DNA from: HGM11416 sp964532155
Lineage (GTDB): Bacteria > Bacillota > Clostridia > Christensenellales > Borkfalkiaceae
NCBI GenBank assembly: GCA_964532155.1
Contig: CAZHGN010000021.1
Coordinates: 1-25,899 of the forward strand
Direction of reading: 5' to 3'
DNA: 25,899 bases
Of this stretch, positions 7,367 through 15,948 are shown piece by piece. Every line of letters starts with the position of its first letter. Position 1 is the stretch's first letter. Below the pieces are notes generated by a model. The model had not been told where the DNA came from and did no database searches. It saw nothing but the letters and a program-made list of their open reading frames with translations. The position numbers and the translations under genes are program-made.

Positions 7367-9087
7367 AAAAAAGTAGAATTTTCTCTTTGATTCTTGCTAT
7401 CATGCTGTCTGCTTTTGCGGCGTTTTCAATGACGGCTTGTAATAATCCCGGCGGCAATTCGACCGTCGGCGGAGACGAACAGCTCGATACCAAGAAAACA
7501 CAACTTTATGTAAGAAATTATCAGGGTGGCTTCGGTAACAAGTGGCTTTATAACGGCAAGTCTAAATTAGAGGCTAAATATGCCGACGTAGAACTCGAAC
7601 CCGGCAAAAAAGGCGTTCAGGTTCTCATTACGGATATTAAGGCTACGCCCGAAGTATCTAACATTAAAAACGACGTTTACGAAGTGTATTTCGTAGAAAA
7701 GGTAAACTATCTTTATCTTCAGAAGCAGGACGTCGTAGAGGACATTAGGGATATCGTAACACAAAACAACCCCTATGACGGCAAGACCATTTTAAGCAAG
7801 ATGACCGACGAACAGCAGAATTATTTTGCTATCGACGAGAACGGAACCAAAAAGTACTATGCTTTGCCGCACTACTTTGCTTCCGTTGGTATCGTTTACG
7901 ATATGGATTTATTCAACGAAAGAGGATATTTCTTTAAAGACGGTTATGAAACCGAAACCGACATAAACAATATGTTTATTATTAGCGCCGGCGACAAGAA
8001 GAGTAAAGGTCCCGACGGAAAAACTGGGGTAATAGGCGGCGTAGATTATTCTGCGGATGACGGTTTGCCCGCAACTTATGCCGATTTCTGGAATCTTTGC
8101 CAATGGATCAAGCAAGACGGCAATACGCCGCTTAATTGGGGTGGCGACGACGCAACTCAGTTCTACGTTACCGCACTTATGCTTCAACTTATGGCGAACT
8201 ATCAGGGCGCCGAAGAGTTTATGCGTAATTTTACCTTTGACGGAGATATGGACGTCGTAAAGCTTGACAATAGCGGAAACGTCGTTATGAACGGCAATGT
8301 GCCCGAAACCGAAACCGTAACTCTCAGTCAATCCGAAAACAACGGTTATGAAACGTTCCGCAGCGAAGCATACTATTATGCGCTTACGTTTATCAAATCG
8401 CTTATGGACAGCGTAGGAACTTATTCGCTTGAAAAGAACGTTAAGAGTCCTTCGTACGATGCATACGCCGCTCAAAGAGATTATATTGCTTCGCGTCAGG
8501 CGAACGGCAAAGGTCGTCAGGCAATGCTAATCGAAGGAAGCTGGTGGGACAGCGAAGCAACCTCGTATTTCGCGGCTGCCGGTTACGACAAGTCCGATTG
8601 CAATTACGGTTGGATGCCTCTTCCCGCTGCAACTACCGATAAAGTAGGCAAGAATAAGAATACGATGATTAACACGATCGAGTCTCTTTGCTTTGTTAAA
8701 AAGGGTTTGACTAACGTTAAAAAACAACTTGCTTTCGATTTCGTTCAACTTATGAACAGTGACCAATCTTTGGTTGATTTTACCGTTCAGACGAATGCGT
8801 TCAAAGATTTCAAGTATGACGTAAGCGGCAACGTGTCGGGACTTTCTCCGTTCGGACAGGAAATGTATAAAGCACGGACGAAATCCGACCTCATTTTCCC
8901 CAACGATAACAACTCGCAGTATTATAATACGATTTGCACTACCGACTCTTCGAGAAGATACGCTATTTCCTCGTCGGATCAATTCGCTGCAACCAAGTTC
9001 GGATCGGATAAATCTATGACTCCTACAAAATATTTAGAGCAAACCTATTCGTATATTATAAGCAGAAATCCTTTGTGGAGTAAATAA
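7363..9087 (+). CDS. ABC transporter solute-binding lipoprotein (family 1)
   Basis: A 574-residue extracellular sugar-binding protein. The signal peptide runs MKKSRIFSLILAIMLSAF and ends in the lipobox MTAC with Cys26 as the lipid-modified residue. Features typical of family 1 binding proteins include the closed-lobe sequence ALPHYFASVGIVYDMDLFNERGY, the hinge-side ATYADFWNLCQWIK, and AMLIEGSWWDSEA before a late helix-rich region. At 574 residues it is longer than the usual 400-450, with inserts around 180-225 and 290-320, which fits a large or branched oligosaccharide ligand. It is followed at once by two permease genes. Ribosome site GGAGG lies inside the end of the preceding gene. Ligand unknown. 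Confidence 0.92.
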   Translation: MKKSRIFSLILAIMLSAFAAFSMTACNNPGGNSTVGGDEQLDTKKTQLYVRNYQGGFGNKWLYNGKSKLEAKYADVELEPGKKGVQVLITDIKATPEVSNIKNDVYEVYFVEKVNYLYLQKQDVVEDIRDIVTQNNPYDGKTILSKMTDEQQNYFAIDENGTKKYYALPHYFASVGIVYDMDLFNERGYFFKDGYETETDINNMFIISAGDKKSKGPDGKTGVIGGVDYSADDGLPATYADFWNLCQWIKQDGNTPLNWGGDDATQFYVTALMLQLMANYQGAEEFMRNFTFDGDMDVVKLDNSGNVVMNGNVPETETVTLSQSENNGYETFRSEAYYYALTFIKSLMDSVGTYSLEKNVKSPSYDAYAAQRDYIASRQANGKGRQAMLIEGSWWDSEATSYFAAAGYDKSDCNYGWMPLPAATTDKVGKNKNTMINTIESLCFVKKGLTNVKKQLAFDFVQLMNSDQSLVDFTVQTNAFKDFKYDVSGNVSGLSPFGQEMYKARTKSDLIFPNDNNSQYYNTICTTDSSRRYAISSSDQFAATKFGSDKSMTPTKYLEQTYSYIISRNPLWSK

Positions 9088-9107
9088 AAAATTACATCGG
9101 TGATTTT

Positions 9108-10004
9108 ATGGTAAAAGCAAAAAAAATGTCGAAGGCGACGAGAGGGGATTTTATTTTTCATATCGCGCTGCTAATATGGCCTCTGATACAGTTTGCCGTT
9201 TTTTACATTGCGGTTAATCTGAATTCTTTCAAACTCGCTTTCGAAAAGCCGCTTGGCGGCAGTTGGACGGATAATTTCAAGTATATTTTTTCATCCGCAA
9301 TGTTTCCCGAAATATGGAAATCGGTTTTGACTTCGTTGGAATTCTATGCAATTACCACGGTTGTCAGCGTGCCGCTCGGATTGCTTTTTGCCTACTACAT
9401 TTATAAAAAGGCGGTAGGCAGTAAAGTGTTTCGGTTCTTTTTGTTTTTACCGTCGATCATATCGAGCATGGTAATGGTCGTGTTGTTCCAAAACCTTTTA
9501 GGACTCGGAATGTTGGATATTCTCAATACCGATAATTTGATATTCGACATCTCGTCGCGTTCGGCTTATGTTTGGGTTATCATATTCTATATCTGGACGA
9601 ATTTTGGAACAACCACGCTCATTTACTCCAATAAAATGAGTGAATTATCGCCGGAAACGATAGAGGCGGCACAGCTTGACGGAGCTAATTCCTTTCAGGA
9701 ATTTTTCTACGTAGTTCTTCCGTTTGCGTTTCCCACCGTTTCGGTGTTTATCGTAACCGGCCTTGCTACTATTTTCAGTAATCAATACAACTTGTTCTCG
9801 TTTTTCGGCGGAACAATCGCTTTTGATTCGGGAACAACCGGGTACTACTTATTCAATCTTGTACAAGACTTTGCTTCCAACGGAATATTCGACGTTGTCG
9901 ATTATAACCGTGCGGCGGCATTGAGTTTGGTTATAACGGTTATCGTAATACCGATAACTTTATCGGTAAGATATTTACTCGAAAAGTACGGACCGCAGGA
10001 TTAA
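9108..10004 (+). CDS. ABC sugar transporter permease, MalF/UgpA type
   Basis: A 298-residue integral membrane protein with about six hydrophobic segments, the first near 15-37. The ATPase-contact EAA loop is clear at about 183-209 (ETIEAAQLDGANSFQ, then VVLPFAFP), which places it in the binding-protein-dependent MalF-like permease family. It starts 20 bases after the binding-protein gene; a GGTGATT sequence is the only ribosome-site candidate and is weak. It forms a heterodimer with the next gene product. Confidence 0.93.
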   Translation: MVKAKKMSKATRGDFIFHIALLIWPLIQFAVFYIAVNLNSFKLAFEKPLGGSWTDNFKYIFSSAMFPEIWKSVLTSLEFYAITTVVSVPLGLLFAYYIYKKAVGSKVFRFFLFLPSIISSMVMVVLFQNLLGLGMLDILNTDNLIFDISSRSAYVWVIIFYIWTNFGTTTLIYSNKMSELSPETIEAAQLDGANSFQEFFYVVLPFAFPTVSVFIVTGLATIFSNQYNLFSFFGGTIAFDSGTTGYYLFNLVQDFASNGIFDVVDYNRAAALSLVITVIVIPITLSVRYLLEKYGPQD

Positions 10005-10017
10005 GGGAGGGAAAAGT

Positions 10018-10902
10018 ATGAAAAATAATAAAATAAAACAAGGCTTCTCTCCGCTTTTATTAGTCCTCGGCATACTGCTTTTAGTGTATGTTTTATCCAT
10101 GGTTGCGCTGTTTTACTGGGGATTTCTGACTTCATTCAAAGACGGTATGCGAGATCTTACCGACTTTGCTCAAAACAGAGGTTTCGGTTTTCCTAAAATA
10201 TGGGACAGCGATAACTACGTAGACGTGTTCGGTACGATCAGAATGCCGGCAGAACCCGGCAGGACGGTCGGATTCGCTACCATTCTCGGCAACTCGTTTT
10301 TATATGCGATAGGCTGTGCGTTTTTTAAAACGCTTGTTCCTTGCCTAACCGCATATGCTTGCGCAAGATTTAATTTTAAAACGTCGAAGATCGTTTATAC
10401 TATTATCTTGATAACCATGATCGTGCCTATCGTGGGCAGTTTGCCGTCGGAACTTAAAGTCGCTTATGCGTTGGGCTTACATAACCATATATGGGGACTG
10501 TGGATAATGGCAGCCAACATGCAAGGTCTGTATTTCTTTGTAATGTACAGCGCGTTCAAGGCGATGCCGCTCGGTTATTCGGAGGCGGCGAAAATCGACG
10601 GCGCGAGCAACGCTCAGATTCTTGCAAGAATAGCGTTGCCGTTGATTAAGAATCTTTTCTTGACGATATTGCTTATAAATTTCGTCGAATATTGGAACAA
10701 CTATCAGTCGCCAAAGGTGTATTTACCTTATTATCCCACGCTCGGGTACACTCTTTTTGCAAAATCGATCGGCAACGATTTAAAAGAAGTAGGGCAGGTC
10801 ATCGCATTGGCATTTATAGTTGCCGCTCCCGTACTTGCATTGTTCCTTGTTTTTCAGGACAGATTGATGGGCAATCTTACAATGGGCGGTTTAAAAGGCT
10901 AA
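10018..10902 (+). CDS. ABC sugar transporter permease, MalG type
   Basis: A 294-residue permease with six predicted membrane helices and the EAA loop SEAAKIDGASNAQ followed by RIALPLIKN around 188-210, typical of MalG/AraQ-like second permeases. A good ribosome site (GGGAGGG) precedes it in the 13-base gap after the first permease. No ATP-binding subunit follows here or anywhere in the window, as is common in Firmicutes importers that share an MsmX-like ATPase. Confidence 0.94.
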   Translation: MKNNKIKQGFSPLLLVLGILLLVYVLSMVALFYWGFLTSFKDGMRDLTDFAQNRGFGFPKIWDSDNYVDVFGTIRMPAEPGRTVGFATILGNSFLYAIGCAFFKTLVPCLTAYACARFNFKTSKIVYTIILITMIVPIVGSLPSELKVAYALGLHNHIWGLWIMAANMQGLYFFVMYSAFKAMPLGYSEAAKIDGASNAQILARIALPLIKNLFLTILLINFVEYWNNYQSPKVYLPYYPTLGYTLFAKSIGNDLKEVGQVIALAFIVAAPVLALFLVFQDRLMGNLTMGGLKG

Positions 10903-10924
10903 AGCCGAAGGAGTATACTAAAAT

Positions 10925-13915
10925 ATGAATAAAAGAAAACACATTCTTCTCGTTTGCATCTTAGCATTGGCGATGTTGACGGCAACGTCCGGCGTTGCGC
11001 TGTTTACTTCGGCTACACCTACGGAAGGGTGGTCGGCCGTATCAGTCGAAAGCGAGTATGCATATAAAAGCGTTTTTGAAGTGGAAGACCGCACTTATAC
11101 GGTTGGAACAAACGCTTACAAGGCTTCCGCTTTGCTTTACTATCCCGACGGTTCGGCTACCGCGGAATCAAGCGTAAAGCTCGATCAGGTAGGAACGTAC
11201 ACGTTGAGATATTCTGTTTCGGCAGGCGATAAAGTCTACGCCGAATCGAAAAGTTTTGTCGTTAACTATCCGCATTACGACGTAAGCAGCGCTAAATCTT
11301 CCGTTTCTTACGCCATTCCAGACAGAGCAACCAATAAAGGCGTGATTGCCAAAATCGCGCAAAACGATTCGCTGGTATTTACTCAATACATCGATTTCAC
11401 GAAAATTGCTTCAACGGATAATCTCGTGAAGGGATATGTCGTTCCGGACGTTGCAGGTGCGAACGATTTTACCGAACTGGTATTTACTTTTACCGATTCC
11501 GAAGATTCTTCCGTCTATTTCAAAGTTCATTTCTATGCGTACGACTGGACGTATAATACCTACGTCGCCGCAAACGGACAGAACCAGAATCCTATGGGCG
11601 TTCATCAATCTCAAGGTTTGAAGGATAACGACGGGTACGGTTTGTGGAGTTATATTTCTTTTAAGTCGTCTGTCGGTAGCAGTGTTGTCGCGCCCGATGC
11701 GTCACAGTTCTATATCAATATGAACTACGATGAAAAAAAGGTCTATACTATGGGTTATCCGGATCAAAAATCCGAAATCATAGACCTTGACGATACGACT
11801 AAGTTTAAGAGCGCATGGACTGGCTTCCCGTCCGGAAAAGCGCGTTTATCTATAGATGCATATAACTATACCGGCGCAACGGCAACGGTTTGTATTACCG
11901 AAGTCTACGGAATCGAAGATCTCGGCAATAACAAGTTTATCGATACAGATAAGCCTGTTTTGACTGTAAACGACGAATACGGCGGCACAATGCCTCCTGC
12001 GTTAAAAGGTTATTCTTACGCCATTCCTGAAGCTTCGGCATATGATGCATATGCTTACGATTGCGACGTAAAAACATCCGTATGGTACAACTACGGAATG
12101 GAAAACAGCGTTGAAGTTCAGGTTAAAGACGGTAAATTCGTTACCGACAAAGTAGGAACGTACGGGATTTTGTACGAAGCGTACGATAAAGTCGGGAACG
12201 GGACGAAAGAAGTTCGTTACGTTTTTGCACACAGTAAGATCGACGACGTAACGTTCGATATACCCGCCGAAGCCGCACGTACGGCAAAAACTGGCGAGTG
12301 GGTTGAGATATTCGATATCGACGAAAACGGTATTTCGGGCGGTAGCGGAAAGAAAACCATTACCGAATTCGTTGAGTTTAACGGAAAAAGGACCGAGGCG
12401 TTCGGCGGATTTAGGGCGACCGAAACCGGCGTTTATAAAGTTATATATATTGCAACCGATTACGTAGGCAAGCCCACCGAAAAATCTTACGAAGTCACCG
12501 TAACGGCAAATAACAAGCCCGTGTTGGAAAAAGATTTCGATTTTTATCCGACGTATATTTCCGGCGGTGAATACGAATTACCTTCGTATTATGCATACCT
12601 GACCAAAAACGGTAAAATAACGAAAACGCTTTGCGATATAAGAGTAGAAGACGGAACCGGAAGCAAAAACTATAAGGCAGGCGATATAGTTGAACTTTCC
12701 GTTAATAATAACGGCGATAAGATTAAGTTTACCGTAACTGCGGACGGCGAAAGTCTTGTTTCGCATGAAGCGGTAGGCGTACTTGCGTGGGTGCAAGAGG
12801 ATGCCGGGTTAAGGTTCCATGTCGAAAACTATATCGTAGGCAGTGGTTTTGTCTCTGAAAAGAGATCCGACGGTTTGGTTTTGTCTGCCGGTGCCGATAA
12901 TTCGATGAGTTTCGTTTTTGCCAACGCGCTTTCATCAAGGCACTTAACGACGAGTTTCGGAGATTTGAAAGGCGTTACCGATAGTGCGCGCGTTAAAGTA
13001 ACGATTTTCGATGCGGTAGAAAATTCCGATAGTTTATTCATGGTATTCGGGGGTAATTCTTCGTCTGCTTATGTAGAAATCGAAGACGTAAGATACTCCT
13101 TATCCGATACTGCGTTTGACGGCGGCACGTTCGACGTCGAATATACGAACAACGCCTTGAATATATGCGGCAAACAAATTACACTTAAATCTTTTGAAGG
13201 TTTTAAAAGAGAAAAAGTCTTTCTTGCAGTGGAATATTCGGGCTTCGGTTCTAATGCCGCAATGCGTTTTATAAGCGTCGCTAACTGTGCTTTCAACACG
13301 GTACAGACCGACAGAATCGCTCCGATGATAATTGCTTCGCACGAAGCCGGCGGCGTGCGTAATATCGGCACGGAATATACCTTATATACGCCGATAGCCT
13401 ATGACGTATATTCACCGAATCTCGAATACGGGTTGACGGTTACGGCACCCGACGGATCTTTCGTAAAAGCAAAGAACGGCGTCGTTTTAAATAATGCGGA
13501 TCCGACCGTGGATTATGTTATAACTCTTGACTCGATCGGCGAATACAAAATCGTTTATGACCTCGCAGAAGCAAAGTGGTTTGTTTCAAGGCAGAATGTA
13601 ACGTCTTTGGGATATACGCTTATCGTTGCCGATGAACTGGCTCCGGAAATTACTTGGAAAAATGCAATTCCGACCGAATTAAACGTGGACGACATGTTTA
13701 TTCTTCCCGAATATACCGTTTCGGACAATTATTCGTCGGCAGAGAATATTATCGTTTGTGTTTTTGTGGAAACGCCTGTCGGGCAGTTACTCATGCTTCC
13801 GGGTAATTCTTTAAAAATGACGCACGTCGGCGAATATCAGGTTCGCGTAATGGTTGTCGACGAAGCAGGAAATATCTTGAATTACGTCGCTCGTATTAAC
13901 GTAAAGAGGGCATAG
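10925..13915 (+). CDS. Large secreted protein with multiple Ig-like domains
   Basis: A 996-residue protein with a cleavable signal peptide (probable cut after TSA at residue 30) and no lipobox in a usable place, no LPxTG and no C-terminal membrane segment, so it is secreted or held by other contacts. Ig-like beta domains are recognisable at about 31-115, 340-435, 435-530, 794-900 and 901-996; several begin with a D/A-x-x-x-P motif and end in VGTYGILYEAYDKVGN-type or GEYQVRVMVVDEAGN-type strands, as in HYR/Ig-like bacterial surface proteins. Between about 115-335 and 620-790 lie longer beta-rich regions resembling jelly-roll carbohydrate-binding modules. No enzyme motif is seen. Its place between the permease and DUF4838 genes suggests glycan binding at the cell surface. 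Ribosome site AAGGAG is in the 22-base gap. Confidence 0.7.
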   Translation: MNKRKHILLVCILALAMLTATSGVALFTSATPTEGWSAVSVESEYAYKSVFEVEDRTYTVGTNAYKASALLYYPDGSATAESSVKLDQVGTYTLRYSVSAGDKVYAESKSFVVNYPHYDVSSAKSSVSYAIPDRATNKGVIAKIAQNDSLVFTQYIDFTKIASTDNLVKGYVVPDVAGANDFTELVFTFTDSEDSSVYFKVHFYAYDWTYNTYVAANGQNQNPMGVHQSQGLKDNDGYGLWSYISFKSSVGSSVVAPDASQFYINMNYDEKKVYTMGYPDQKSEIIDLDDTTKFKSAWTGFPSGKARLSIDAYNYTGATATVCITEVYGIEDLGNNKFIDTDKPVLTVNDEYGGTMPPALKGYSYAIPEASAYDAYAYDCDVKTSVWYNYGMENSVEVQVKDGKFVTDKVGTYGILYEAYDKVGNGTKEVRYVFAHSKIDDVTFDIPAEAARTAKTGEWVEIFDIDENGISGGSGKKTITEFVEFNGKRTEAFGGFRATETGVYKVIYIATDYVGKPTEKSYEVTVTANNKPVLEKDFDFYPTYISGGEYELPSYYAYLTKNGKITKTLCDIRVEDGTGSKNYKAGDIVELSVNNNGDKIKFTVTADGESLVSHEAVGVLAWVQEDAGLRFHVENYIVGSGFVSEKRSDGLVLSAGADNSMSFVFANALSSRHLTTSFGDLKGVTDSARVKVTIFDAVENSDSLFMVFGGNSSSAYVEIEDVRYSLSDTAFDGGTFDVEYTNNALNICGKQITLKSFEGFKREKVFLAVEYSGFGSNAAMRFISVANCAFNTVQTDRIAPMIIASHEAGGVRNIGTEYTLYTPIAYDVYSPNLEYGLTVTAPDGSFVKAKNGVVLNNADPTVDYVITLDSIGEYKIVYDLAEAKWFVSRQNVTSLGYTLIVADELAPEITWKNAIPTELNVDDMFILPEYTVSDNYSSAENIIVCVFVETPVGQLLMLPGNSLKMTHVGEYQVRVMVVDEAGNILNYVARINVKRA

Positions 13916-13919
13916 TGTT

Positions 13920-15935
13920 ATGAAAAATAATATCTTGAAAAAAATAACGTCCGTTTCGCTGGCGGTGTTGTCTGTTTTTACCATAGCTTCTTGCCAAAAC
14001 AGCACACAGACTTCATCACCCGACTCTGCGCCGTCCGCGGTTAATCCGATTACGGATAAGCTGGAAAAAGGCGCGCTGGATAACGCGCTGCACAAAGTAA
14101 ACGTAACGCCGTCTAACAGAACTTTCGTTTCGGGACTAAAAACTTCACCGAAAACGGAATATAGAATTCTGGCGGATAACACAAATAATTATTCTCTTCG
14201 CGCCGCAAGTTTTATCTCCGGGCAATTGGTAGCCGCTACCGGTGCGAAATTCGAGGTCGATTTATATAAAGCGGGCGATGAAAATCCGATTACGAAAGAT
14301 TCGAAATATATTGTAATCGGTTGTAAATCGTTGTTCGATGCTTGCGGACTGAAAATGCCCGCCGACGATCTCGGTCCTGCCGGTTATTATATCTGCAACT
14401 ACGGCAATTCCGTGTTTATGGAGGTCAAAATGAACGACGGCTATCAGATGGGTGCCATTGCCTTTTTGAGAGAGGTTGTTGGTTACGACATGATAGCGCA
14501 CGATACTGTGGCATTTGAAAAAGACGGTTCCACTTTGCCGAACATGGAGATAATCGAACGTCCCGATTACGATTACCGCAATATGACAAACTGGATGACC
14601 GATGAAGGTAAATACGGAATGGGATACAATTATCAAAGTATCTTTACCTACATCAGTCAGGACGGAGGAAAAACCGACAGGGCTGCCGTGCATAACATTT
14701 TTAAATATTTGCCCGAGGAAAAATATTTAAAAGATAACCCTGAATGGTATTCCAACAACGCCGCTCACAGACAACTTTGCTACACCGCTCACGGTAACTC
14801 GGCAAAATACGAGCTCATGCAAGAAACCATGCTCGAAGTCATGCTTAATTGCGTGCTTAACCAACCGGATCAGGGCGTAGTTACCGTTACGCAGGAAGAC
14901 GCTGCTGTTTGTTGCGAGTGCGACGAGTGCAAAAAAGTCGTCGCAAAAGACGGATCGATCTCGGCGACCATTATTCGATTCCTGAATGACCTCGATGAAA
15001 AATTCCAAAATGCGCTTACTGAGTACGCCGAATCGAGCGGAACCGAGCGCAGAACCGTTCAGATTGCATTTTTTGCATATCACACTTCGTATAATCCGCC
15101 CACAACGTCGGTAAAAGAAGATCCTTCCCTTAAATGCAGTCCTAATATAACTGTATTTATCGCACCGATATACGCAACGTATGTAAAATCTTTCTACGAC
15201 GAAGAAAACCGCGTATATGCGGAAACCGTTCGTGCTTGGAGTGAATATACCGATAACATTATGGCATGGGTATACGAAACGAACTATCATCATTATATGT
15301 TCCCGTATAATACCTACTCGACGATGATGGACACCTATTATTTCTTTAAGCAACAGGGTGCAAACATCATTTACAACGAAGGACAACGTTGGAGTGAAAA
15401 CGTAACTTGTTTCGGTAAACTTAAAGAATATCTTGATGCCAAAGCGCAGTTTGACGTGACGGCTTCTTATGAAGAATGCAAAGATAAATTTTTTAAAAAC
15501 TATTACGGCGCTGCCGCAGAGTTAATGGAAGAATACTATAATCAACTTCGTCAATGGGAAACCTATCTCGAATCGGTAGACGACTACGGTTTGGGCGGCG
15601 GAATTTACGAAGAGATCGGTTTAACCACAACGCCGCATTATTGGCCGAAGGAAATGCTCGACGATTGGCTCGATATAATGGATAAGGCAAAGAAGTCGGT
15701 CGCATATCTTGAACTTCAGAATCCCGAATTATACGAAAAACTCATAAAGCACATAGAGATAGAGGAATTATTCCCGAAATATGCATTATGCACTTTGCAC
15801 GAAAGCAGTTATACGGCTTCCGAAATGCTTGAAATGCGTAAGGAATTTAAGGCGCTCGGCGATAAACTCGGCTTGGTCGAACATAAGGAGCACGATTATA
15901 TTACGTCTATTTATAAGCAGTGGGGCTTGATTTAA
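13920..15935 (+). CDS. DUF4838-domain lipoprotein, putative surface glycoside hydrolase
   Basis: A 671-residue lipoprotein (lipobox IASC, Cys25). Residues about 70-205 resemble the small alpha/beta N-terminal domain found in front of GH20/GH67-type barrels (ASFISGQLVAATG, KYIVIGCKS, GYYIC, GYQMGAIAFLREVVGYDM). Residues about 255-530 match DUF4838: NPEWYS, RQLCYTAHGNS, the run VTVTQEDAAVC and a Cys cluster C331-C332-x-C334-x-x-C337. The C-terminal third is helical with a YYNQLRQWE-type pattern. DUF4838 proteins recur in polysaccharide loci and are thought to be barrel glycosidases, but the reaction is not established to my knowledge. It is the only exported protein here with an enzyme-like fold, making it the candidate surface trimming enzyme. 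It follows the previous stop after four bases. Confidence 0.8.
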   Translation: MKNNILKKITSVSLAVLSVFTIASCQNSTQTSSPDSAPSAVNPITDKLEKGALDNALHKVNVTPSNRTFVSGLKTSPKTEYRILADNTNNYSLRAASFISGQLVAATGAKFEVDLYKAGDENPITKDSKYIVIGCKSLFDACGLKMPADDLGPAGYYICNYGNSVFMEVKMNDGYQMGAIAFLREVVGYDMIAHDTVAFEKDGSTLPNMEIIERPDYDYRNMTNWMTDEGKYGMGYNYQSIFTYISQDGGKTDRAAVHNIFKYLPEEKYLKDNPEWYSNNAAHRQLCYTAHGNSAKYELMQETMLEVMLNCVLNQPDQGVVTVTQEDAAVCCECDECKKVVAKDGSISATIIRFLNDLDEKFQNALTEYAESSGTERRTVQIAFFAYHTSYNPPTTSVKEDPSLKCSPNITVFIAPIYATYVKSFYDEENRVYAETVRAWSEYTDNIMAWVYETNYHHYMFPYNTYSTMMDTYYFFKQQGANIIYNEGQRWSENVTCFGKLKEYLDAKAQFDVTASYEECKDKFFKNYYGAAAELMEEYYNQLRQWETYLESVDDYGLGGGIYEEIGLTTTPHYWPKEMLDDWLDIMDKAKKSVAYLELQNPELYEKLIKHIEIEELFPKYALCTLHESSYTASEMLEMRKEFKALGDKLGLVEHKEHDYITSIYKQWGLI

Positions 15936-15948
15936 GGAGGATAAGGCA

